The notes: generated by a model not told the origin, from the letters alone. A DNA stretch of 64,000 nt from Symsagittifera roscoffensis (GCF_963678635.1 NC_087064.1:70369465-70433464); one strand, 5' to 3'. Counted from the stretch's first letter, positions 35,801 through 42,504 are shown. Numbers and translations: made by a program.

Positions 35801-38771
35801 CAAGTTCCGCGTGATGTTTTTTAGTTTCCAAACTATGTATCATAAATAATATTCAATGCCTCGCTCCGATATCAAATTGATACAAAAGAAACAATTTTTA
35901 ATGCCTCGGCCACGACCACATAAAATAAAAAAAAACAAATCATACTACTCTTTTAGGCAGCTTCGCACCACTTGTGATGCTACAAAAACGAGAAAAACAT
36001 AAAAAGTCGAAAAAAAGAAAAAAGGTATGAAGAATTGAGGAAAAATATGTCTACCAAAAACTTAAAATTTCCCATATGCCTCGATATACTTGGATTTTAA
36101 ACTAGCAACGGAACAAAAATTACAAAAAGGCAAAAAAAGCCGACGATCTTTGAGCAGACACGAGCTGAGCCGAAAAAAACAAGGCTGCTCGTATCAGGGC
36201 GAAGCCCTGAATGTTCCGACTGCTTTTGAAGTCTTATGGAGCAGCAGTAATAACATAAAAACATTTTATGAAATAAAATAAAATGAAAAAAAATTTTCTA
36301 AAGTTTGAAATTTTTTATGAAAATCATCCCCCCACACGCCATATAAAGGTACAAAAAGATTTCCTTGTAACACATTAATTATGGCAAATAAGCTTCGTTC
36401 AACCAATTTGGAACGATTTATAAGACGGATTAAATCTCCGCTTACGCGTTAATAGCGCGAATTATATCGCGCGTTAATTGTCCCAAATTGGTCAAAATGG
36501 CCAAAATGGCAATCTTTAAACCCTCATAACTTTAGGAAAAATAATCACAGGGGAAATATCTTTTCAAATTTAAGCTCAAGACAACAATACTTTTTGAATG
36601 ATATAAAAAAATTCCGTCAAAAATGGCTAGTTAAAAAGTCGAAATTTGTCTGAAGAAAAAAAAACCCACCCCGAGCACAAATATTCCGTTACTTTCGTAT
36701 CGAAAGTCGAAACAAAAAAAGGTTTTGTATTTTTTTAAGTCCTGCCTGAAACTACAACGAATAATACTTGCACTTGCAACAAAAATGAAAAATGAGAGTA
36801 GCTTGTAGCGCAAGAAAAATCAGTAATGTAGCAACTAATTCGACTGTCTTTTAGCAGACATCTGTTGAGCCAAAAAAAATAATTGTATGATAAATTTTTA
36901 AAGTCTTTCAGTTCCCCTCTGATAATAGAATGAAAAACAAGTGCAATTGCAATAAAAGTTGCTTCCAGCACAAAAAATGTCGTGATGCGGCAACTTAGTT
37001 GATAAAATTCGAGCGGACCAAGGAAAGTTTATTTTTTCATTTTAACCGATTTTTTTTTCAATTGCAGACAAAACAAAAAAAGGTCCGGCAGAGACACGAA
37101 CCGCAGACCTAAGGATGCAAAGGCAACGACGGCGTTACCCCTAGGCCAATTAGGAGGGAAACTGAAAGATCTTAAGGTTCATTAATACAGAAAAGATTTG
37201 TAAAAAGAACAGAGTAAAGAAGAGAAGATTTTGAGCCGACAAAAAAATTAACTGTTGTCATAAATTTTTTTTGAGGTATACAATTTGTAAAAGTTTTCCC
37301 GAAACACATACAAGCATAAAAGTATAGTTTATCCTTAAAACATTGCAATATAATTTGTCTAGACTGGAATAACGTGAGTTGAAACCGTTTAATGGAAAAA
37401 AACGAAAAAAAAAAATTCACAAATTACAGAGTTTTCAATCATAGTAAAAATTGTTTAAACCGAAAAAAAATCTTTGCTTTGGAAAGTGAGCCCAAAAAAA
37501 ACGTAACAGGGAATAAAAACTGCAAATTTAAAAATGGGAAAAATGAGCCGGCGGAAACTAGGACGAAAACCACGAATATGACAAAAAAATCTTTTTTCAA
37601 GGATTTTAGTTGAAAAAAACTATTACCTGAAACGAACTTCCCCTAATTACTACCTAAATTATGAGTTTCATGAAATTTTCAAGAAATTGAGCATTTCAGC
37701 AGTCGTGAAAGTTATCATTCCTACTAAAATACATGGTTTTCTACGTTTTCAGGTTTAGAAATTAAGAAAACTTTCATTGTGCGTGAGCAGCCAATACTTA
37801 AGAAAGGTCAGATAGTAACATGCAATTTTTCCGAACAGTACATTGAGCAGTAATTATTTATTCACGAGTACTTGACCGCTCGCACTGTTGCAAGCGGTCG
37901 CTACTTTGCAATGTTTTGTTACGAATTGTCGGCTGTTATAGATTGTCGCCCAAACAGAGTGCTGCTAACCTCAGACTCCGTATTAAGATACTAACGCTCG
38001 GTAAGGGGGTGAATATGGTGGGAACAAATTACCGGTCCTCCTCTCATCTTATAATCACCTCCTACGATAATCAATTTCCTTCCTCCACATTCTCTATTAC
38101 CATCAGGGAGGGGTGGATTTGGGGCGGGGGGGGGGGGGGGGGGGGGGGGTTTGACTCTTTCACAACGAACAAAAGGGTCCCATCTTTGGTATTATTTTAT
38201 GACACCCAAATAGACCGCCAATTATACTAATTTTGAAGGGGAGAGCGCGCCGAAAAAAACGCGATTTTTTGGTCAAAAATTTCCGAAAAAGCCTAAAAAC
38301 GCTTTTTCCTGTGGCGCTAAATTTTTTTTTCAAACGTTTGCCTGCGGCCCTAAATTTTGGGTCAAAATAGGGTCTTATTAGGGCTCTTGGAGGTCTCGTA
38401 CAATCAATTTGCTTGATATAAATAAAGATCGACAAAATTCTATATCCTCTCCTGACCAGAAGGAAGTTTCAACTTTGTAAGTTTCTTAATTTTGGAAACT
38501 TATTTTTGTTGGATCGCCCCAGAGTTTCTAGGTTGCGCAAAGTCTCGATTTATCCTTTTTTGTACTTTGGCCCGGAAGACATTGCATCGGGGTGATGATT
38601 GTGATGCACAGACTTCAAATATGTATTGTTTACTGACCCGAAAGATGCAGTGGGATGCTGTGAGTACCTTGTCCGCCTCCACCAGAATAGCCCCACAGAA
38701 GTGGATCCGTCCACTGGTCCAGACTAATTTCACATAGAAGGGGTACTTGTGTTGCTGCAGCTCTTCTCCCC
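8649..38771 (-). CDS. S1 (chymotrypsin-fold) serine protease with Thr-rich stalk and hydrophobic C-terminus; 7 exons found, 5' end missing
   Basis: Exons in reading order: 38771-38638, 34399-34345, 31990-31831, 25447-25300, 24444-24306, 9368-9192, 8842-8649. All six joins agree in phase with GT-AG borders, and together they encode about 335 aa of the mature protein. It starts (I)GGEE, the usual activated N-terminus. Numbered from its first Gly, the triad is His41 (LTASHC), Asp97 (MDQDVTMF) and Ser215 (CSGDSGSG). The residue at the trypsin-189 position is His, not Asp, so trypsin-like Arg/Lys cleavage is unlikely. Six N-glycosylation sequons are visible. A Thr/Ser-rich stalk and a hydrophobic tail (MIVAFCCSILMTINYCLF) follow, suggesting a GPI-anchored or membrane-tethered enzyme. 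The signal-peptide/propeptide exon(s) upstream of 38771 were not found. One intron is about 15 kb and full of transposons. Confidence 0.85.
9192..9368 (-). CDS. Protease exon f: catalytic Ser
   Basis: Acceptor TTTTTCAG|GTGATT, donor TCGG|GTAAGG. It encodes (G)DSGSGVFRVTKGGDPL, then CAMGVASMATPC and the C-terminal strand/helix LTIFVRISPFKDQLKL. The motif is GDSGSG rather than GDSGGP. Phase 1 at both ends. Confidence 0.88.
9814..10200 (-). mobile_element. Integrase zinc-binding (H2C2) domain fragment
   Basis: About 128 codons are open without interruption from VDYNSLYSTNYD to a stop after RMRFTSSTR. The order of motifs is that of a retroelement or GIN1-like integrase N-terminal domain: a Tyr-rich segment, LPPSLTNAQRKAFRRKA, LYRDERIVLND, then a histidine pair (LHCSKLEHQGG) and a cysteine pair (ISCEEC). 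The DDE core that should follow is absent. It lies in the large protease intron about 420 bp from the gypsy 3' LTR, but its own frame and sequence differ from that element's H2C2. Probably a relic of another LTR element; a recruited solo zinc domain is less likely. Confidence 0.6.
10617..10830 (-). repeat. Gypsy 3' LTR
   Basis: On the minus strand it starts TGTCGTACAGTGCTAATTC. It is the partner of the 16417-16627 repeat, with a small indel near its outer end. Confidence 0.85.
10831..10841 (-). promoter_or_regulatory. Gypsy polypurine tract
   Basis: On the minus strand GAAGGAGGAG lies directly against the TG start of the 3' LTR, the position of the plus-strand primer in LTR retrotransposons. 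Confidence 0.6.
11100..11960 (-). pseudogene. Gypsy C-terminal reading frame
   Basis: Hydrophilic Arg/Lys/Gln/Ser-rich frames between integrase and the 3' LTR, broken by stops. No envelope features (signal peptide, transmembrane segment) are visible, so this is probably the integrase tail. Confidence 0.45.
11998..12790 (-). pseudogene. Gypsy integrase, fragmented
   Basis: H2C2 remnants (HAFHHG ... CPEC) precede a catalytic core with QLDLFNYLNESQKYLLV. It ends at HGVPRKIHVNKFF, where the second catalytic Asp is replaced. The Glu helix (RATGCVERTFGSLKNS) and NHWKKLIERALGALRVS follow in other frames. At least three frame breaks and one lost catalytic residue. Confidence 0.8.
12878..13973 (-). 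pseudogene. Gypsy RNase H and tether
   Basis: RIVGDASHNSLGAVL, then VVTDHEALISLLNG and the chromodomain-less end HKPGAKIGLADYLSRH are typical of gypsy RNase H. A C-run on the + strand (about 13749-13763) encodes a poly-Gly insertion and shifts the frame. A long low-complexity linker follows. Confidence 0.8.
13974..14800 (-). pseudogene. Gypsy reverse transcriptase, interrupted
   Basis: The finger region (VSPIVITVKKDGSVKLAL) and the palm (FYGITTMPAEFQRAMD, then AFIDDILVVTKG with the catalytic Asp pair) are recognisable, followed by CEWLGHKI and a thumb/connection segment. They lie in different frames, with stops between 14560 and 14640, so the copy is non-functional. Confidence 0.85.
14789..15427 (-). 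pseudogene. Gypsy aspartic protease
   Basis: The frame contains VWIDSGSPISIF, the retropepsin Asp-Ser-Gly active site, and later PSIIGRDLMPQLGLQL, the usual 'ILGxDfLxxlgl' strand. It runs on into the linker before reverse transcriptase. Confidence 0.75.
15375..15605 (-). pseudogene. Gypsy nucleocapsid zinc knuckles
   Basis: Two CCHC-type clusters: CYNCDQPN...HKVKC, and CNFCRKVGHFERTC, a perfect CX2CX4HX4C knuckle. The frame is offset from gag upstream; a poly-C run at about 15608 is a likely slippage or frameshift point. Confidence 0.75.
15580..16316 (-). pseudogene. Gypsy gag (capsid-like), frameshifted
   Basis: Two overlapping frames cover it. The longer (15580-16152) includes QRNETYETFQLLSRKQ, then LEQFHSVLSGFAARC, typical of Ty3/gypsy capsid C-terminal domains, and ends in an Arg/Gly-rich basic stretch. 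The N-terminal part lies in another frame, so at least one frameshift is present. Confidence 0.7.
16400..16416 (-). promoter_or_regulatory. Gypsy primer-binding site
   Basis: TGGCGCAGCCAGCAG immediately follows the 5' LTR end. The core GGCGCAGCCAGCAG recurs at the matching position in the second LTR element near 30690. The priming tRNA was not identified. Confidence 0.6.
16417..16627 (-). repeat. Gypsy 5' LTR
   Basis: On the minus strand it starts TGTTGTACAGTGCTAATTC and ends ...AACA just before the TGGCGCAGCCAG primer-binding site. It matches 10617-10830 apart from scattered substitutions. Confidence 0.85.
17105..17370 (-). repeat. Partial duplicate of the last protease exon border and its intron
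   Basis: The segment resembles 8815-9080: GTTGTCGTTATTGCAGATGTGAATGCTGAAATAAAAC here, compared there with a near-identical stretch covering the first codons of exon g, its acceptor and about 230 bp of intron. Similarity stops inside the exon, and a stop codon follows in the duplicated exon frame. It is a non-functional segmental copy. Confidence 0.6.
17880..18780 (+). pseudogene. Decayed coding-like remnant, unidentified
   Basis: The base composition is less AT-rich than its surroundings, and short protein-like runs switch between frames (for example MTREQFLDDLFDVELLEF and NGGPGNSADSGGDE on the + strand). Many stops. Probably a dead retroelement interior; no family motif is certain. Confidence 0.3.
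18940..19459 (+). pseudogene. Coding-like remnant with one membrane segment and basic tail
   Basis: A frame at 19160-19459 starts with a hydrophobic run (TTTLVFLVIIVKVF), then a Cys/Lys/Arg-rich tail. The upstream frame is open apart from stops. A membrane segment near the C-terminus of retroelement-like sequence suggests an envelope-type or other membrane protein relic. The last third belongs to the 1.9-kb tandem repeat, so the 3' end was rearranged. Confidence 0.25.
20018..20632. mobile_element. Fold-back (long-TIR) element, copy 1
   Basis: The termini TTCACAGTTTGGTAGACG and CGTCTACCAAACTGTGAA are perfect inverses. The arms stay complementary for about 200 bp: left ACACCCACCCAG and TGCTTTGAAAAGATAATTTT, right the inverse. 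A smaller palindrome (CTTACCAATTTTAG ... AAAATTGGTAAG) sits in the loop. No coding capacity. Part of the spacer is related to 18810-18898. Confidence 0.8.
21923..22536. mobile_element. Fold-back (long-TIR) element, copy 2
   Basis: Same structure as 20018-20632, carried along by the tandem duplication rather than inserted independently. Confidence 0.8.
23554..24265 (-). pseudogene. LINE reverse transcriptase fragments, inactive
   Basis: The frame at 23972-24265 reads LRSYLKNRTQYVEVDN, then VPQGSVLGPILFLIY and FADGPNIYGK, the RT palm of a CR1/Jockey-like LINE in which the catalytic FADD has become FADG. Further downstream, 23554-23739 gives FIEPVIQYGALICGL and RMLRLLFFLKR, the post-RT segment. 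The interval between is deleted or scrambled. The remnant begins about 40 bp after protease exon e and has the same orientation. A 35-bp piece of the 1.9-kb repeat is embedded near 23622. Confidence 0.8.
24306..24444 (-). CDS. Protease exon e: cysteine-rich segment before the active Ser
   Basis: Acceptor TTGTATAG|GAATTG, donor GCTCAG|GTAAAG. It encodes 46 codons plus one base: ELQLVEVDQKICVNS ... LLCTFAKLNKTHHGCS. The final G joins the next exon to give CSGDSGSG. It holds the Cys168/182/191-type cysteines and the S1-pocket residues HGC. Confidence 0.85.
24885..25095 (+). repeat. Dispersed repeat family B copy
   Basis: Diverged copy: AAAATGGATCG..., TTTTTCACGCCATTTGAAC, GCTATTCGAGGGC, and a tail GAAATCAAAAGTCAAACGGC like that at 7.95 kb. 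Confidence 0.4.
25300..25447 (-). CDS. Protease exon d: inter-domain loop with 'AGMG' (AGWG-like)
   Basis: Acceptor CTTTGTAG|AATG, donor CTCAAG|GTGAAA. It begins by completing the Arg codon left by exon c, then reads MCTPQEEKGNMSGG and LRFAGMGLQRES, ending SEILK. It occupies the place of the S1 'xxGWGxxxxxxxLxE' loop. Its GC content is higher than that of the flanking introns. Confidence 0.75.
25500..28130. other. Protease intron sequence, no feature recognised
   Basis: AT-rich intronic sequence between exons c and d. Open frames are short, lack family motifs and have intron-like composition. Confidence 0.4.
28140..28400 (+). repeat. Dispersed repeat family B copy
   Basis: Blocks in order: AATTTATGATTGACA, GAGAAAAATGGATCAATAAG, TTGCTGGGAACTC, CAAGTCAATCACGTTTTTGTG, CTTACACTTATGCTTTTCG. 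Good match to 50560-50830. Confidence 0.55.
29429..29698 (-). pseudogene. Unidentified 89-codon frame of the deleted LTR element
   Basis: Basic and hydrophilic (EYRRRLAHFKTRNDTPVE, RLELLQRHLFRRKFGY). Its position just before the purine tract and 3' LTR suggests the 3' end of the element's coding region. No domain recognised. Confidence 0.35.
30184..30492 (-). pseudogene. gag-like frame of the deleted LTR element
   Basis: 102 codons with LFLFLGIEGKKKFLQKN, then FQKVICKTYERYKLFTKTQD. These align in order with the first element's gag (LG..G..L.K..PH, then NETYETFQLLSRKQ), so the two are related lineages. A stop follows TKTQD, and the frame continues only in pieces. Confidence 0.6.
30982..31387. 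repeat. Near-perfect ~400-bp palindrome built from 17-20 bp repeats
   Basis: The arms meet near 31184. CATCCGGATTTAGACCC at 30988 is mirrored by its inverse ending at 31380. Inside each arm the units CGCGAAAGTCTGGACAT and ACCAAAATTTGGTCGC alternate, and ACCAAAATTTGGT is itself palindromic. Both strands are open for 120 codons with almost the same peptide, an outcome of the symmetry. More CCAGACTTT/GGCGCGAC units run on to about 31620. Confidence 0.85.
31388..31620 (+). repeat. Degenerate tail of the CCAGACTTTC/GGCGCGAC repeats
   Basis: CCAGACTTTCCAGAC and GGCGCGACTTTYCAGACCA recur with irregular spacing, much GC-richer than the surrounding intron. An open frame through it is repeat-derived. 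Confidence 0.6.
31831..31990 (-). CDS. Protease exon c: catalytic Asp
   Basis: Acceptor AAATTTAG|GAGAG, donor CCCCTCAG|GTTTTT. It encodes EITKDGWDEEDTSQVRSV, then MRMDQDVTMFTAETPFQFTQ, matching the S1 'DIALLxLxxPVxFT' segment with Asp102. Confidence 0.85.
32380..33170 (-). repeat. Hairpin-family repeat copy (inverted, diverged)
   Basis: Matches the 3.7-4.25-kb copy in order: TTATGCTTGGTGTGGTT, CAGTCAATTTTCGGCGATCG, AAAATTTTTATACTCC, ATATCGACTTCC. It ends with GGCTTCGCCCTGATACGAGC, the inverse of the hairpin end. A block containing CTCCGCTTCGCTTCTGTGTG, shared with 2176 and 7403, is also inside. Confidence 0.5.
33965..34250 (+). repeat. Dispersed repeat family B copy
   Basis: ATTTATGATTGACTTG, AGAAGCTGATCACTTTTTTGTG, GACTTTCGCACTTTCGCTTTTCGATAATCGAG recur in the family order. 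Confidence 0.5.
34345..34399 (-). CDS. Protease exon b: 55-nt micro-exon after catalytic His
   Basis: Acceptor GATCTTTTAG|GATGGG, donor GCAG|GTTTGT. It encodes DGTKSNATVNPEEILLQA plus the first base of a Gly codon. That fits exactly between the phase-0 end of the His exon and the next exon, and completes ILLQAGEI, the equivalent of the 'VxLGE' strand. A hairpin-family repeat begins only about 12 bp upstream of the acceptor. Confidence 0.75.
34411..34944 (+). repeat. Hairpin-family repeat copy
   Basis: Starts ACAAGACTGCTCGG, GCGAAGCCCTGAATGTTCCGACTGCC. It continues through ATCCCCCCACACGCCATATA and CTCCGCTTACGCGTTAATAG to GTATCGAAAGTCGGAAC. Shared block order with 36179-36713 and 39194-40977. 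Confidence 0.85.
34958..35040 (+). repeat. Hairpin-family fragment
   Basis: GGAACAAGGCTGTTCGCATC, then GGGGCGAAGCCTTGATTG and CAACTGCC: a second, degenerate left end lying just after the previous copy. Confidence 0.55.
35041..36178. other. Protease intron sequence, no feature recognised
   Basis: AT-rich. A slightly GC-richer stretch around 35735-35830 was examined as a protease exon, but its splice phase does not fit. Confidence 0.35.
36179..36713 (+). repeat. Hairpin-family repeat copy
   Basis: Left end ACAAGGCTGCTCGTATCAGG with the perfect hairpin TCAGGGC-GAA-GCCCTGA. Right end TCGTATCGAAAGTCGAAAC. Nearly collinear with 34411-34944. Confidence 0.85.
37081..37155 (-). repeat. tRNA-like sequence
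   Basis: On the minus strand TTGGCCTAGGGGTAACGCC (A-box and D-arm, GGC/GCC stem) is followed after about 30 nt by CTGCGGTTCGTGTCTC (B-box-like). The acceptor stem does not pair. Likely a tRNA-derived SINE head or a decayed tRNA. Confidence 0.45.
37200..38125. other. Protease intron, no feature recognised
   Basis: AT-rich sequence with long poly-A runs; open frames are Lys/Asn-rich and lack motifs. Confidence 0.3.
38126..38149. repeat. Homopolymer run of 24 G
   Basis: An uninterrupted G tract preceded by GGGGC. It is able to form G-quadruplexes, and its length is prone to sequencing and assembly error. Confidence 0.95.
38638..38771 (-). CDS. Protease exon a: mature N-terminus and catalytic His
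   Basis: Encodes (G)GEELQQHKYPFYVKL, then HFCGAILVEADKVLTASHC with the Cys42-Cys58 pair (chymotrypsin numbering) and His57. The donor is CGG|GTCAGT, phase 0. The acceptor is probably ACATAG|GGGGAG; an alternative three codons upstream is possible. Confidence 0.82.
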
Positions 38772-39193
38772 CTATGTACCTTCATGCTTAATTTCACAGC
38801 AGAGACGCGTCTAGAAGTCTTTTCAAATTTCGAAAAATTTCAAAAATTTTTTTGTCAAAAAATGTGTTTATTCTGCGCTGAAAAAGGCAAACAAAAATGT
38901 TTAATGCTCTCTTTTTTTCACTCATTCTTCAAACAGGTGCTGAGACGGCTGAAATAAACAAACAAATTTTTCGACACTTTTCGTAATGAAACTAGTAATT
39001 CAAATAAGCAAATATAAATATGATTTTTTACCAGGGAGCTAAGGAAGCTATATAGCGTCAGGAGTTTCAATGGTGAAATTTTAAAATTAAATTGTTAGAA
39101 TATGGTTAAGGTTAGTACCATAACAAAATAATACGCAGTTAAGATTGAAGACTTTACAATTTGAAGTTTTTAATCCTTTCATTTTCTTACTGA

Positions 39194-39352
39194 ACAAGAC
39201 TGCTCGTATCAGGGCGAAGCCCTGAATGTTCCGACTGCCTTTTGAGGTTTATGGAGCAGTAATAACATTTAAAAATTAAATGAAATAAAACAAAATTAGA
39301 AAAAAAAATTCTAAAATTTGAATTTTTTTAATGAAAATCATCTCCCCACACA
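39194..39352 (+). repeat. Hairpin-family copy, left part (interrupted)
   Basis: ACAAGACTGCTCGTATCAGG plus the perfect hairpin, continuing to ATCATCTCCCCACACACC. There the family sequence stops and transposon sequence begins; it resumes at 40583. Confidence 0.8.
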
Positions 39353-40582
39353 CCGGTGTCAGGACTATTTGCCCCAAGTCAATTGGCCCTATACCATTTT
39401 GTCCTATACTAACTTGCCCTACATGGCAACTTGTCCTATGCCAACTTGCCCCACTTGACATTTCGTCCTATGCCGCTTTATCCCATACTTAACACCTTTA
39501 CTTGATTCATTGATGTTCAAATTGAGGACCAGCAAGTGCTAATGTACACTGGACTCGTTTCGAGACAACAAAAGACTCTAATGGAAAATATTCGAAGCTG
39601 AGCCTAAAAAACCATAATTTTTGGTAATTACAAGCCAAACTTTCACAATAATCCACAATTAGCGCCTTTGAAACAAAATGAAACATGGCTATTCTTTCAT
39701 TTTGCTTCATTGTTTACCATTTCATTCTTAAACATCCACATAAATACTTCAACATAAATACTATGAGTCAACTTACGTGGGGAAGATCTCAACGAAACAA
39801 ACGAACGCTAATTATTGACGGACACGATTTCACAAAAAAGCAGACGACAAAAAATACTGAGCACTGGAGATGCGCAAGATACAGTTCACACAAATGCCGC
39901 ATGCTCGCCGTCACAGCAGGAGATGAACTCGTCTCAACAAAAAATGAGCACAGCCACGATGTTAGACCTGGGAGAATTGAGGCAAACCAGATCATGCATC
40001 AAATGAAAAAAGAGGCCAGGCAGCAAATTGTACCTATTAATAGTAGTATAATTGCCACTTGTCTCCAGGAAGTAACTGACGAGAAAGCTGTTCAATTATC
40101 TTTGCCAGTCGTGCAGCAATAAACAGAACTCTTAACCGTCAGAAACAGAACTTGATCCCGTCCTTGCCAATCATTAAAGACAGGCATTTCATAATTCCGA
40201 CGGAAAATTCTGATTTCTGTTTATTCGACAGTGGAGTTATGGATCCAGTGCGAATTTGGATTTTCGGTGATCGAGATAATGTTCATGCCCTCCGAGTTCA
40301 CAATTCTCTTTGGCTTTGGGACGGTACATTCAAAATTTGCCCAATGCAATTTTACCAGCCTTATACCATTCATATTCAAATCGGTGGATTTTACCCACCA
40401 TGCCTTTATGCTCTACTGCCAAACAAAACTGAACAGACGTATTCAAAATTCCTGAAAGCCATCACCTCTGTCTCTGATAACGCGCAACCATCGAGGATCC
40501 TTCTAGATTTTGAACGAGCTGCCGTAAACGCTTTTACAAGTGCGTTTCCAGAATCTTCAATCAAAGGCTGTTATTTTCACAT
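39353..40582 (+). mobile_element. FLYWCH/MULE-type DNA transposon, truncated, nested in a hairpin-family repeat
   Basis: The insert splits a hairpin-family copy and is flanked by a near-identical ~22-bp direct repeat (GAAAATCATC-CCCCACACACC, one mismatch). Its left end is a run of degenerate ~20-bp units (CAACTTGTCCTATGCCAACT). It then encodes a FLYWCH zinc finger and a MULE transposase core. The right terminal region is missing and the frame is shifted once, so it cannot be active. It lies upstream of the known protease exons. Confidence 0.75.
39763..40122 (+). pseudogene. FLYWCH zinc-finger part of a MULE transposase
   Basis: ATG at 39763 (MSQLTWGRSQRNKRTLIIDG). The zinc ligands are in WRCARYSSHKC and NEHSHD, the FLYWCH C2H2 pattern. 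The frame ends at a TAA at 40120, and the natural continuation (SRAAINRTLNRQKQ) is in another frame, so a single-base indel lies near 40095. Confidence 0.75.
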
Positions 40583-40584
40583 CT
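40125..40584 (+). pseudogene. MULE transposase core, truncated
   Basis: Continues with NRTLNRQKQNLIPSLP, then LWLWDGTFKICPMQFYQPYT (first catalytic Asp in the DGTF motif), YALLPNKTEQTYSKFL and ILLDFERAAVNAF (second Asp), and ends at IKGCYFHI just where the host repeat resumes. The third catalytic Glu and C-terminus are absent. Confidence 0.8.
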
Positions 40585-40977
40585 GAAAATCATCCCCCCA
40601 CACACCATATAAAGTACAAAAGGATAGATTTCGCTCCTTGAACCAAATCAATTATGGCAAATAAGCTTCTTTCAACCAATTTGGAACGATTTCTAAGACG
40701 GATTAACTCTCCGCTTACGCGTTAATAGCGCGAAATATATCGCGAGTTAATTGTCCCAAATTGGCCAAAATGGCAATCTTTAAGCCCCCGTAACTTTACG
40801 AAAAATGATCACAGGTAATTTATCTTTTCAAGTTTAAGCTCAGGACAACAATACCTTTCGAATGATATAAAAAAATTCCGTCAAAAATGGCTTGTTAAAA
40901 AGTCGAAATTTGTCTGAAGAAAAAAAAACCCACCCCGAGCACAAATATTCCGTCATTTTCGTATCGAAAGTCGGAAC
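40583..40977 (+). repeat. Hairpin-family copy, right part
   Basis: Resumes at GAAAATCATCCCCCCACACA and runs through TCCGCTTACGCGTTAATAGC to GTATCGAAAGTCGGAAC, collinear with the 34.4- and 36.2-kb copies. Confidence 0.8.
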
Positions 40978-41289
40978 AATAACAAATTCAACTTCCAGTT
41001 CATGTTTCGTCTAAATTGAATGTATGACTCACCCATAATTCTGTTTCCAGAATGAATCCAGCCGCATAACTAAATCAACGAGTTCAATTATTCTAACTTA
41101 TCATTTTAATTTAATGGTGCCGATAAATGAAAATTTCAAGAGGATATTCCCGATTTAGTGACATAATAAATTATAAATCTTATCTAATGCACTTAAGCAA
41201 AAAAAAAACTTTTTTGCTGACGCAAAATTCCACTCGGGTTCAATCCTAGTATCCCCCAGAATGAAACATTTTCTTCAAAATTTTCTTCA

Positions 41290-41930
41290 AAGAACTTAAG
41301 TGAAGCTTTAATAGTGCCGGTTTAAGTTATCCAGACAAAACGCAATTTACACAAAAACTGAAATTTAAAACGTGTTTTTCTCAAATGGTATTAATTTAAT
41401 GGAAACTTTTGGTGACGACAAAACTGGCCTAAGATGCTAGTAGAATTCATATGGTGCAAACTGTTTTGCGAAGTTTTACCCCAAGAATAGATAATTGTTT
41501 GGCTATTTTAGTTAGCCAAAAATTAAAACCAAAACTACCTAGTCAATTACGTGATCCAACAAAGGTTATATTCTCCAAAAACAGTAAAATTAAATTACTT
41601 TTGGTTGATAGACAAAAATGTCATTTTTACTAAATAAAACACCCATTTTTTATTTGAAAACATTTTGATAGAACTTACGCGTTTTTTGTAGAACGTTTTG
41701 TCTCGGATACGTAAAAGACTTACTTTGATTTGAATTTGCCAGTAATTGACTCGGTAATTTTACCGTAATTTTTGAATAGCAAAAAAAAAACAAAAACTGG
41801 TCCGTTTTTAGGGCAACACTTTGGGGCCAAATTAAAAGTGCACCATTTAAACAAATTTTGTTCTCAGCTTAACTCAACCTAATTTGATAAAAATGCGCTT
41901 TGAATTTCAACTTATTGCTTTTTTCCGAAA
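41290..41930. repeat. Diverged relative of the 48.6-kb fold-back element
   Basis: The left end GCCGGTTTAAGTTATCCAGA and the right end AACTCAACCTAATTTGATAA resemble the left arm and the inverted right arm of 48616-49341. The central frame (60 codons from 41451) overlaps sequence related to the ORFs at 47.2 and 48.7 kb. Confidence 0.45.
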
Positions 41931-42504
41931 AATTTGAAATTTCCACTGTACAGAAACCAAATAAATCACACCCTAAGTGAGCATTTTTATTGTTTTTGTC
42001 TCTATATATACTGGAGAAATGAACAATTAAACTAAAAATTGTCAGAGCTGAAAAAACCTATGAAACCTTGTGATCATAATTTTTTTTCGTTCATTGCGTG
42101 AAAACAATTTATTTGAGCACATCTTTTGACAGACTCAATTGAAATAAGCAAACTTGACATCTCATCAAGTACACATAAAGCTCATCTCATCAAAGGAACA
42201 AGTATCGTACATTTCGATCCGAAAATACCAGTTAGTACTTAAAATAAGCATTCAATTTTTTGAGAATTGTAATTTTAGATCATATTTTCCCGCAAGGTTT
42301 AAAAATTTTGCAAAACTGCGTCAAATGTTTCAATTAGAGCTTTCAAAAGACAGTTTTATTAGTTATTTTTTGAAAATTTCTCAGTAAATTTCTCAGTAAA
42401 TAATTAGGTACATCACAATGTAATGGCAAAAACTGAGATAAAGGTAACCAGTTTGTTTTGCATTCTTATATAAATTTCTTTCATTTTCTGTTTGTTTTTC
42501 TAGT

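Noticed and set aside
35735..35830. Possible protease exon (LNKVFHLVTVVMF)
   Set aside because: Donor leaves phase 0 whereas exon c needs phase 1; the 55-nt exon at 34345-34399 fits both sides exactly.
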